From: Dipteris shenzhenensis
Lineage: Eukaryota > Polypodiophyta > Polypodiopsida > Gleicheniales
Length of the DNA stretch: 64,000 nucleotides
Reading direction: 5' to 3' (one strand)
Assembly (NCBI GenBank): GCA_047967505.1
Contig: CM106541.1
Shown here: positions 22,190-32,619 of the stretch, in pieces
Numbering within the stretch: position 1 is the first letter of the stretch
Layout: every line of letters starts with the position of its first letter
The notes under the pieces: model-generated
Told to the model about the DNA's origin: nothing
Database searches by the model: none
What the model saw: only the letters and a program-made list of their open reading frames with translations
Translations under genes and position numbers: made by a program

Positions 22190-24300
22190 CAAATCCTCCT
22201 CTCCCCTCTCTCTCCTTCTGCTCCCTCCTCTCCTCTCCCTCTCTCTCTCTCCTCTCTCTCCTTCCTCTCCTCTCCCTCCCTCCCTCCCTCAACCCCCGCG
22301 CCCTCCCCCCTTCCCCTCCCCTCCCTTGCCCTTCCCCCTTCCCCTCCCCTCCCTTCTGCTTCCCTCCCCTCCCTCCACTGCCAAAACTCCTCCCTCCCTC
22401 GACCCCCCGCCCTCCCCTCCTCCCCTCCCCTCCCCTCCCCTTCCCTCCCTTTGCCGCCAAAACCCCTCCGCCCATCATCCCCTCTCCTTCCCCCTCTACC
22501 CCCCCCTTTCCCCTTCCCCCCCTGCCCTCGTCCCACCCAACCCCTTACCCCTCCACACCCCCTTTCCCCCTTCCCCAGGGCCACGGCCGCCAGCCCTCCC
22601 CCCCCTACCCCCTTCCTCCCCTACTCCCTTTCCCTCCTCCCCACCCCCCTTTACGGCCCCCGGGCTGGCGGCTACACCTGCTAGCCCCCCCCCTCTCGCA
22701 CCCCTCTTCCCCACCCCCCCTTCGCGGCCGCAGCCCCCCCCTCTTAGCCCTCCCCCCCTCTTCCCCACCCCCATTCGCGGCCGGCGGGCTGGCGGCCGCG
22801 GCCACCAGCCCCCCCCTCTTGCACCCCTCTTCCCCACCCCCCCTTCGTGGCCCTCAGGTTGGCGGCCACGGCCGCCAACCCCCCCTCTCGTACCCCCCCT
22901 CACACCCCCCTCCCCCCCTTCACCCCCGCCACCCCGTCTCCCCCCCACCCTCTCAGCCCTCCCCCCCCCTCTTCCCCACCAGTCCCCCCCCTCGCACCCC
23001 TCTTCCCCACCCCCCCTTCGCGGCCCCTAGGCTGGCGGCCGCCATCCCCCCCTCCCCCTCTCGCACCCCCCCCTCACACCCCCCTCCCCCCCTTCACCCC
23101 CTTCACCCCCTCTCCCCCCCCCCTCTTCCCCACCCTCCCTTCATGGCCCTCGGGTTGGCAACCGCCCGTGGCCGCCAGCCCCCCCCTCTCGCACCCCTCT
23201 TACCCCCCTTCGCGACCCCCGAGCTGGCAGCCCCCCCCTCTCGCACCCCCCTCTCCCCCTTCACCCCCGCCACCCCCTCTCCCCCCCCCCCTCTGAGCCC
23301 TCCCCTGCCCCCTCTTCCCCACCCCCCCTTTGCGGCTCCCGGGCCGCCAGCCCCCCTCTCGCACCCCTCTTCCCCACCCCCCTTTGCGGCCCTCTGGTTG
23401 GCGGCCGTGGCTGCCAGCCCCCCCCCTCTCGCACCCCTCTTCCCCACCCCCCCCTCTTGAACCCCTCTTCCCCCCCCCTTTGCAACCCCCGGCCGCCAGC
23501 CCCCCCTCTCGCACCCCTCTTCCCCCCCTCTTCCCCACCCCCCTTCGTGGCCCCCGCACTGGCGCCTGCGGCTGCCAGCCCCCCCTCCTCTTGCACCCCT
23601 CTTCCCCCTGCCACCCCCTCTCCCCGCCCCCCTCTCAGCCCTCTTCCCCACCCCCTCCCCCTCTTCCCCACCCTCCCTTCGCGGCCCACGGGCTGGCGAC
23701 CGTGGCCGCTAGCCCCCCCCTCTCGCACCCCTCTTACCCCCCCTTCGTGGCCGCAGCCCCCCCCCTCTCAACTCTCCCCCCCCCTCTTCCCCACCCCCCT
23801 TCGCGACCCCCGGGCTGGTGTCCCCCCCCCTCTCGCACCCCTCTTCCCCACCCCCCTTTCGCGGCCCTCGGGATTGCGGCCGCGGCCGCCATCCCCCCCC
23901 TCTCTCGCACCCCCCCTCGCACCCCCCTCCCCCCCTTCACCCCCGCCACCCCCTCTCCCCCCCCCTCCCCCCTTCCCCTCTTCCCCACCCCCTCTTCGCG
24001 GCCGCCGGGCTGCCAGCCCCCCCCTCTCTCGCACCCCCCCCTCGCACCACCCTCCCGCCCTTCACCCCCGCCACCCCCTCTCCCCCCCCCTCCCCCCTTC
24101 CCTCGGGCTGGCGGCTATGGCTGCTAGCCCTCCCTCCCCTCCCCCCTTCCCCCCTCCATGGGAGACCCAGTCCCCCCCTTTCCCGCCCCCCTCCTCCCTC
24201 CTCCTTTCCTCCCTCTACTCAGCCTCACCCTCTCCCTCCCTTCCTCCTCCCTTCCCTCCACTTCTTCTACTCCCCTGAACCTTTCTCTCTCTAGTTCCTC
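22190..24300. repeat. C-rich polypyrimidine minisatellite
   Basis: About 2.1 kb in which the plus strand is nearly all C and T, with a ~60-70 bp unit (CTCTCGCACCCCTCTTCCCC and GGGCTGGCGGCC) repeated many times with variation. There are no introns or conserved codons, and long frames occur in several phases at once, so it is not coding. The minus strand is G-rich and could form quadruplexes. Confidence 0.92.
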
Positions 24301-24344
24301 TCTCTTCAAATTTTAAAAAACAATCTAGAAAAAGAATTAATCAA

Positions 24345-25065
24345 AAAAATTTGCAAGTACCTGGAAAAAGTTTGTAAGTTTGCTCTTTCTTGCTCTTCCT
24401 TCCTTGCACTCTTGATCGTCCTTGATTTCTTGCTTCAATGAATGAAATGAGGGGAGAATGAATGAAGAAGGAAGACTATATATAAGAAAAATTAGGTTTT
24501 CCTCCTCCTCTCCTATTGGCTTTCCATTCCTCCCCTCTCTCCTATTGGCTTTTCATTTATCCCCTCTCCCATTGGCTCCCATTACTCCCCCTCTCCCATT
24601 GGACCCCCATCCCTCATCCCAATCTTCCATTAGCCCTTCCCCCATCCCTCCATTTCTTCTTCCTCCCCATTGCCACCACTCCCGTCCCACATTTCCACCA
24701 CGTCCCATACTCCTCCCATTTCCCAAAATCCCATATTTCCCCATCTCACCCTCCTCTTTTTCATCCCCTATTAACTCCCTCACTCATTTCACTCCCTTAT
24801 TATCCTACTCCCCTATTACCTTCCCCTCTCCCATTCCATTCTTCCCTCCCCACTCTCACTTCCACTTCCCATTACTCGCCATTTGAAAACTATTAATATA
24901 TTATTATACTATTTTTTATACTTATTAACATACACCCTTATTACTTCCCTCTCCCATTCCACTCCTCCCTCCTCACTCCCACTTCCACTTCCCTTTACTC
25001 ACTTGCTATACACATTTGCAAACTATTAATATATTATTATATGATTTTTTATACTATTTGCAAAC
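24345..25065. repeat. Direct repeat, right copy, and CCATTGG-type tandem repeats
   Basis: 24,345-24,500 is the second copy of the 21,764 repeat. From about 24,505 a unit with CCCCTCTCCCATTGG repeats. A ~125-bp segment (CCCTCTCCCATTCCA, then AAACTATTAATATATTATTA) is duplicated at about 24,820 and 24,945. No gene is seen. Confidence 0.7.
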
Positions 25066-25225
25066 TTACATGTGGGCAAAATCACAGGTGTCAAAGCGAT
25101 CCTATTGTGGTCATACAACAATTGTGCTTTTATTCAAGGGCATATTCATCCTCATCAACAAGCTTATTTACTCAAGGTATGAAGTGCATAATTTGTGCAC
25201 TAGGTGTTTACTTTGTATCAACACC

Positions 25226-25249
25226 ATATTAGAGAATTTGGGAAAATCC
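25226..25249 (+). repeat. Left terminal inverted repeat
   Basis: 24 bases identical to the reverse complement of 38,871-38,894; the shared core is TTAGAGAATTTGGGAAAATC. Flanking bases on the two sides differ, apart from the self-complementary ATAT. Confidence 0.75.
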
Positions 25250-25254
25250 TGATA

Positions 25255-25604
25255 ATTTGGGAATTTTTGAGGGATTGTAATTATGTAACATTCAATGTTT
25301 TTCATTGATTTTTCCCATAGATTTGGCAGTCCATCCAAATCTCACAAATGTGCATGGTTTGCATCAACATAAATAAAATGTCAAATGTTGAGGTTTCAAC
25401 CAATGCATGGTAGTTTTTGAGGGGTTGCAATTACAATGCATTGAGTGCACTCCATTCACTTTCTCATTGGATTTGGCCGTGTATATGAAACTCACAGTTT
25501 GGAATGTGAATGTTCTGCATTAGCTGAGAAAAAAACATCATATGTTTGAGTTCAACGAAGCATTGTTTGTCTCTTCTCGAAAAAAGGTGGTGTTCAAAAA
25601 CACC
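25255..25604. repeat. Left subterminal repeats and inner inverted repeat
   Basis: A ~157-bp unit with TTTTTGAGGGATTG or TTTTTGAGGGGTTG and a TTTGGCMGT element repeats twice between 25,262 and 25,530. GGTGTTCAAAAACACC at 25,589-25,604 is a palindrome with a 4-base loop, and its relative sits inverted at 38,349. Confidence 0.6.
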
Positions 25605-25811
25605 TTTTTAGTTTAGATGGAGAAAAAGTAATAATGCAACACTAGTCCTTGATATTTTGTCAAGTGTGCAGAACTTGCAACCACAAAGCAATGGTCTACA
25701 AACAAAAAAGATAAAGAAAAAAGATCAATGTCATACCTTCCAAATATTTGTCAGTGTTCAATTAAATTATCGTTGTGCAAGGAAAAAAAAGTCAAGCTTT
25801 TCAAGTACCCT

Positions 25812-28800
25812 TCACTCCATTGTGGAGTCAACATCAGAGTTGGAATCTGTACTATGAGACAAACTAGATAAAGCTCGCTTGCATGCAATGGTTGGTATCT
25901 TCACCTTGATGGGGAGGTTGCTACTCTTTGAGGAAACCTTCTTTGAGAGGTTACCTTTTGGAACCCATGACCATACAATAGCATCAACAGATTCCCAACG
26001 TGGAGGATCACCTTTATTGCACATCCAAATCTTGTTCCAACAATCTGCATACACCTCCTCAATTTGTGCATTGCGTCTTTTGCATATAGGTGCCCAATAT
26101 TGTATGAAAATCTTCTTGAAATTTTTAGATTTATTATCCTTTTGTACATCAGTTTGAGCAATGCCTAGCCAAATTGGGTAAATTTTTTCTGCTAGTCGGA
26201 CCAAAAGAAAGTGTCCTTTTTGTACATCAATCATTGGATCAAATGATTGTTTTGGCTTTTTCCTTTGAGGTCCACAATAGTGATCATTCAACTCTTCAAT
26301 TCCTTGAAACTCATCGTTTTCATTATCAACTACTTGCACACAATCAATATGTTGCGTCTTTGGCCAAAATCTCTCGTACATGCCCTCTACACTATTGTTT
26401 GGTTTATGAAGCTCATCAATCATGTTCTTCCAGTACTTCACTACCGGCTTGTAAAACTTTGTGAAAGATGCTTCTGGACCTTGCAGGTGTGCCCATTTTT
26501 CCCAAAAGTGTACATACTCCTTCATACCAACTATCACATGTGAGTGATCCTTCACATACTCGAACATGGGTACACAAGGTGGCTCTCCACTTGGTAGCAT
26601 TGGATGGATGTCTCTTCCACAACTCAATGCCACCTTCACTTGGTTGCCAATCTAATGATCGTGGATGCACTTTATATTGCATGATAGGAACTTCATTTCG
26701 CATAAAGAACCGAAATTGGAGAGGCTTTGAGTGTCCCACTAAAGCATCTTGCCCATTGCATAGGCATCCATCAACATAGCTCTTGAAATCAGGGACGTCC
26801 GTTACCAAAAATGACGTTGGAGAAGACTCCTCACATTGTCTAAAAGTATCCATGAGATGTGCAAATGTCAATGTTTGGCTAGTTCTTAACCTCTCTGAAA
26901 ACCTGCTGAACATTGCATCAATATCCTCATGTGTATGCCCAACCATCAAGAATCCCAATTGAATTGACTTGAAAATCCCTCGAGTGACAAGTAATGATAG
27001 GTAAGCAAACAAGTACCTATTCTTGTTTTCAGAACCACAATTATCCAACTGCAACAATAGGTGTTCGGGTAGCTTCTTATAAGGATTTTCTTGATGGGAA
27101 CTTCCAAGTCCAAGGTCTTTGAATGTTCCACCCACTACTCCAAGATGAAGTTGTTGCTTTTCATTAGAAACATAGTGAGAATCCAATGCTTCTCTTGAAG
27201 TTAGTGCATTTAGTAGAGCGTTATCAGACCTTGGCATCCCATCATGTACCAAATCTCCAAGTGCATGGTTATCAAATCTTTCTAGATTTCTCAAACACAA
27301 AGCCAATGAACCGATTGTGAAGTTAGGATCCGATGGCCACAAGGATAAAGAAAAGTGACCATAACGTCCTTGACCATGTCCATGTGTTATCATGCCAATC
27401 AAAGCCACTGGGAGCTGAAAGGATTTGTCTGTGTCCTTTGAACGATTGCGTAATCTAGGGATGGCTGTCTTCTTTTGGTCCATCTTATCATGGATAATGC
27501 ACAAGTATGTCTGAGGATACATTTCAAAAAATATGCGCCAAGTGTAGTACACATTTCTACAACTTTTTTGTTGTAACATGTGCTTTCTTCTATCTTCCAT
27601 CAACTTATTATGTTCATTTTGGCATTTTGTCGCTGCAAGCTGAGCCTTGATTGCACTACATAAACCACACTTAGAGAATTCACTTGTTTTTGACAAAGTT
27701 ACATGCTTGAATTCAGAGTTCCATATACGGTTGAATGTGGAAGTTGACATCTCCTTACAACCCAAACTATGCTTTAATTGCATGTTAACCTCATAGAGAA
27801 TATCAACCTGCTTGTATACATCCGGTATCACAAGCTGTGTCTCCCTTGATCCATCCTGAAGTGTTCTACTTTTGTGTGGCTCAGAATTGTTATCCGCAAA
27901 ATCTTGGATTATGGCTCTACCCAGTTCTGTGTGGTCCCAACCTCTCCGCACGATTCCTTTATTACCATGCATGCACCTTCATATACCAATTTCAAATTGC
28001 TCCCTATATCGATAAAATGTTGTTTTTGGAATACCATGCATTTCATACCATGCTCTACAACAAACTTGAATACCATTCAATGAAAAGACATATTTGAACT
28101 GCCCATTGTCATCTTTTCGACAAGCAACCCCAAGAGTGTCATATACATAATTGGTGCGAGCCTCCAAACTTTGGCCCCAATACTCTATGCGTAATTTGGA
28201 TATCATTTGATGATCGGCAAATTGACAACAATTTTGTTTACAACAATCAATCATAGATACTTTTGTGACTGCATCCCTTGTGAGTCTAGATGATGCTAAT
28301 GGCATGCCATGTTTTTTAGCTTTCCTCTTTATCATGCAGTAACGCCTCTTTTTTGTGGATTTTTCATTTGGGTCCTCATCTTCCATGTGCTTTTGCCTAG
28401 AACCACTTGGAAAATTCATGGTGTCATCGATTCTTAATGAAGTTCCATCTAAAAAGGTTATTTGTGCAATGGGCCATTTTATTAAGTGGATGGTATCGAT
28501 GCCTGATATATCACTATGATACTTTTCAATTCCCACACCCAGATTACCTTCACCAAGCATCTCATAGTTTATAGGTTCAAATGGGTAGACATACAAAACA
28601 ACACCCTCAGCAATGCTCTTGGTTTTCTGCTCATCCCATATTAAAACTTTCTTGTCCTTCCATGATTCTCGAATGGAAAACTCATCATATTCACATAGAG
28701 GTTCAACATCAATGGTATCTAATGTTATATCATTCATTGGTAAAATAGCTCCATTGACATTGTCCACACAACTCATTGATCGTGCTTTCCAACGAACAAC

Positions 28801-29028
28801 ACTACCCAAAGCCTCATAGACTAAGAATGCATCCATTGTAGGAAATGGAAGAAGTGCACTTTCATCCATACAAATATCGATCGCCACTGATACATTGTTT
28901 TCTCCCAAGGGCACACCTTGGCACATGTCATCATGTGATGTAGAGAATATTGTCCCAATGGCAACAATCTTTCCACTAACAAGCAAGTTGACTTTAACCC
29001 CCACTTTCAATGTGGCACCTGCATACAT
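25812..29028 (-). pseudogene. DDE transposase-like gene (DUF8039-like + DUF7869-like), two lesions
   Basis: The N-terminal part (from 29,028, after an acceptor TATGCAG) has VKVNLLVSGKIVAIGTI and GVPLGENNVSVAIDI, like the plant DUF8039 domain. Then come a basic region, a Cys-rich segment (SKCGLCSAIKAQ) and a likely DDE core: MDQKKTAIPRL, LLLQLDNCGSENKNRY and FLMVGHTHEDIDAMFSRFS. A C-terminal domain follows (HFLLVRLAEKIYPIWLGIAQ) and ends SDVDSTME. TGA at 27,979-27,981 interrupts one continuous frame, and a frameshift occurs near 26,610. A second relative lies at 55.5-58.9 kb. The DUF names are from memory; transposase function is inferred from the DNC and HTHED motifs and from the terminal repeats. 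Confidence 0.7.
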
Positions 29029-29089
29029 AACATTTGTTATAGTTCAATATTGATATCTGATGGTGTGACTTAGGATGAAAATGCTTTAC

Positions 29090-29850
29090 AAGATTTCACT
29101 ACACGACCAAATCTTCCTAAACCTTGGTGCTTTGAATTTTAGCCAGCAAAATCTGGCTACCTGGCCAAATCTTCACAGACCATGGTGCTTTGAAAGGGAG
29201 ATAGCAAGATTTGTCTACATAACCAAATCTCTCGAGACACTGGTGCTTTCAAGAAACCATCAAGATTTATCCACACAACCAAATCTACTTAGACCTTGGT
29301 GGTTTGAAAGAAGCCAAATCTCCACATACCTTGGTGCTTTCAAAGAAGCCCACAAGATTCGGCCACATGGTCAAATCTCCCCATACCCTGGTGCTTTGAA
29401 AGGAGCCAACAAGAGTTGGCCACATGGCCAAATCTCTAAGACACTAGTGCTTTGAAAGAAGCAATAAGATTTGGCCACATGGCCAAATATACTCAGGCCT
29501 TGGTGCTTTCAAAGAAGCTAGCAAGATTTGGATGCATGGCCAAATCCTTTGAGACTTGGTGACTTCTTTCAAAGCACTGAGACGATTTGGTTGTGGCATT
29601 CTTTCAAACTTGGGGAGATTTGGTCATGTGGCCAAATCTTGTAGGCTTCTTTCAAAGCACTAGGGTATGGGGAATTTTGGCCGTGCAACCAAATCTTGCA
29701 TGCTTCTTTCAAATCACCAGGTTCTCGGAGATTTGGCCGTGTGGCTAAATCTTTCAAAGCACCAGGGTTTGGGAAAATTTTGGCATGCTTCCAAATGTTG
29801 CTAGCTTCTTTCAAATCAGTAGGAAGATTTGGCCACATGGCCAAATCTTC
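29090..29850. repeat. Left palindrome array (GATTTGGCC...GGCCAAATC)
   Basis: About 13 copies of GATTTGGCCACATGGCCAAA-type palindromes, spaced ~50-60 bp and separated by spacers with TGGTGCTTTGAAAGAAGC. Spacer orientation switches near 29,560, where GACTTCTTTCAAAGCAC appears. The array lies in the common upstream region of the two divergent genes. Confidence 0.9.
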
Positions 29851-29854
29851 AAAC

Positions 29855-30000
29855 ATTCAAACGTTAAATTTAATTTTAAAATTTAAAATTTAAAGTTCAA
29901 AATTCAAAATTTAAAATTAAAATTTAAAAATTCAAATTTGAAATTTGAAAATTCAAATTTCAAGTTTCAAGTTTTAAATTTTGAAATTAGTATCTAGAGA
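29855..30000. repeat. A/T simple repeat (AAATTTAAA / TTCAAATTT)
   Basis: Self-complementary AT-rich runs adjoin the left palindrome array. A similar block (31,575-31,715) adjoins the right array, giving a mirror-like layout. Between them, 30,000-30,500 shows nothing I can support. Confidence 0.75.
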
Positions 30001-30499
30001 TCCTACTTTCAGAAACATCGTACATGCTTTTCATGATTCACGCTATTACACTTTAAAATCATACTTTTACTTTAAAAGCAAACCTAAAAATCTAAAACTA
30101 TTAAAAAACCAAAACTTTAAAAGTCAAAGCTAAACAAACCTTTTAAACCAAGCATAAAAAGTAAAACTATGAGAAGGAATTGAATTCATCTTCATGGGGA
30201 TCAAGTGCTAGGCTCACCTTGTTCTCTCCCTTCCTAGATCTCAAATGTGTAACTAGGGTGGTTTGAGAGCTTTAGGACAATGTCTTAGATGGGGTAGTTC
30301 TTGGAAAACACTCCTCCACCCTTGGTTAGCTAATTGCAAGCAAAAAACTTCAAAACTATGTCAAAATGAGAGGTCCCGAGAGGTTCCCCATCCCAGATTT
30401 GTCCTAACAATGTGCACTTAACTATGTAGATTTTAAAATTCCAATACCAATTAAACATTCCATAGGTTCCACACTTAATAGTTGGATTAGAAAGAGGTC

Positions 30500-31130
30500 T
30501 TTTTTTTTTTTTTTTTTTTGGCTCTACATGCTATTTGGGGGGTGCATGCTTTTTTGGGGGATTCCTCCTTCCCTCCCACCCCTTTCTTTTCCCTCTCATC
30601 CTCATCCTCATCCTCCTCCTCCTCCTCCTCGTGTCCTTCTCCACACTCGTCATTGTCTCCTTCTCCACACGCCTATCTCCTTCTCCACATGGCTGCTACG
30701 CCTCGTCGTCGTCTCCTTGCTGTGCTCCCCTCTTCTCCACATGGCTACTGTGCCTCGTCGTCGTCTCCTTCTCCACACGGCTGTCTTCTTCTCCACATGG
30801 CTGCTGCGCTCCCCTCTTCTCCACACGGCTGCTGCGCCTCGTCGTCGTCTCCTTCTCCACACGGCTGTCCTCTTCTCCACACGGCTGCTACGCTCCCCTC
30901 TTCTCCACACGGCTGTTGCCCATCGTCATCGTCGCAGAGCCTTCTCTGCACGACTGCTGCCTACACGCCTCTCCCTCCCTTCCACTGCTGCGTCCCTCCC
31001 TTCAACTGCTGCGCCCCTCCCTCCTTTCCACTGCTGCGCCCCTCGCCCCTTCCTTCAACTGTAACTATGCCCCTCCCTCCTTTCCACTACTGTGCCTCTC
31101 ACCTCCTTCCATTGGAGAAGCTATTGTAAT
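30500..31130. repeat. Poly-T, CCT microsatellite and ~60-70 bp minisatellite
   Basis: A ~20-base T run is followed by (CTC)n and then repeats of CTCCTTCTCCACACGGCTG with CGTCGTCGTCTCC. Open frames in all three forward phases indicate simple sequence rather than genes. 31,130-31,570 holds nothing recognisable. Confidence 0.85.
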
Positions 31131-31721
31131 GCAATAACCATAATCTCCACCGAAAGCTACTTCTCGGCTCCTTCCGTTGGAGAAGCTATTGTTCTAAGTG
31201 CACGGATCGTGGCTTTTCTTCTCCTTCCATCATTGGCATCTCTACTTCCACGAGCACCCTACTAGCGGATGAAACTTTTTCTCTAAGTTTCTGGAACCAT
31301 GACCATCCAAACGGAAGCACAATCCCCTGGCTTTTCACGGAAGCACAATCCCGTGCCTGCTTGAAATCCAAAGAGCCAAGCTCACGAACAACAATGCTTA
31401 CTCAATCATCCAAGTAAGAAAACGAAAGAAATAGAAAGTGTACCTGATTCTTGCATGTTCTCCATCTTTTCCATTTCAAAACACCACGATTTGAAAGCAA
31501 GAGTTGTAAAAGTACGAATCTCAAAGTGTGATTTGAAAGTAGGGTCTTTGGTGTATGATTTGACTTTCAGATCTTGAAATTTGAAATTTGAATTTTGTAT
31601 CTAAGATTCAAAATTTCAATTTTGAATTTTAAATTTTGAATCTAAGATTTGGAATTTTGAATTTTGAATTTTCAGATTTGAAATTTGAATCTTAAGATTT
31701 GAATTTTGAATTTTAAATGGG

Positions 31722-32490
31722 GAGATTTGGCCGCATGGCCAAATCTTCCTAGCTTCTTTCAAAACATACAAGATTTGGCTGCACGGTGAAATCTCCCTAG
31801 ACCTTGGTGATTTGAAAGAAGCTAGGAAGATTTGGCACCACAGCTAAATCTCCCTAAACCTTGCTGCTTTAAAAAGATTTGGCCACACGGCCAAATCTCC
31901 CTAGACACTCGTGATTAGAAACAAGCTAGGAAGATTTGGCACCACAGCCAAAACTCTCCAAACCTTGCTGCTTTCAAAAGATTTGGTTGCATGGCCAAAT
32001 CTCCCTAGACCCTCCTAATTAGAAAGAATTTAGCAAGATTTGGCTGCACAGCCAAATCTCCCCAAACCTTAGTGCTTTGAAAAGATTTGGCTGCATGACC
32101 AAATCTCCCCAAACCCTGCTGCTTTGAAAAGATTTGGCCGCACGGCCAAATCTCCATAAACCCTCGTGATTAGAAAGAAGCTAGCAAGATTTGGCCACAT
32201 GACCAAATTTCCTTAGACCCAGGTGATTTAAAAGAAGCTAGAAAGATTTGACCGATTTGAAAGAAGCTAGCAAGATTTGGCCACACGGCCAAATTTTCTT
32301 AGACCCAGTGATTTAAAAGAAGCTAGAAAGATTTGACCGATTTGAAAGAAGCTAGCAAGATTTGGCTACACGGCCAAATCTCTCCAGACCTAGTGCTTTG
32401 AAAGAAGCCCACAAGATCTGGCCACAAGGCTAATCTCCCCAAACTTTGGTGCTTTGAAAGAAGCCCATAAGATTTTGCCACACGTCCAAA
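31722..32490. repeat. Right palindrome array next to the ParB-like gene
   Basis: About 14 copies, such as GATTTGGCCGCATGGCCAAA, GATTTGGCCACACGGCCAAA and GATTTGGCTGCACAGCCAAA. Changes in one arm are often matched in the other (for example CTGCACAG), so pairing is kept. The last copy is ~130 bp before the first codon of the ParB-like gene. A lone copy lies at about 35,718, just before the FCP1-like exon. Confidence 0.92.
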
Positions 32491-32619
32491 CCTCCCTTTC
32501 CAGTGCTCTAAAAGAAGCCCATAAGAAATCTCCCTATAACTTGGTGCTTTCTCAAATCTACCACTATGTTTGCTGTTAATTCTCGATTCTATTTCAGATA
32601 TGTTTATTGATAATGTGTT

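Noticed and set aside
22163-24294. Long proline-rich frames (up to 273 codons) and Gly/Arg-rich frames on the other strand
   Set aside because: Overlapping frames are open in several phases because C-rich sequence lacks stops; the DNA is a minisatellite.
30518-31137. Ser/His/Pro-rich frames of ~200 codons
   Set aside because: All three forward phases are open over the same minisatellite; this is not a gene.
29090-32490. CRISPR-like array
   Set aside because: Repeats are spaced evenly but are variable palindromes with similar spacers, in a plant nuclear setting with no cas genes.
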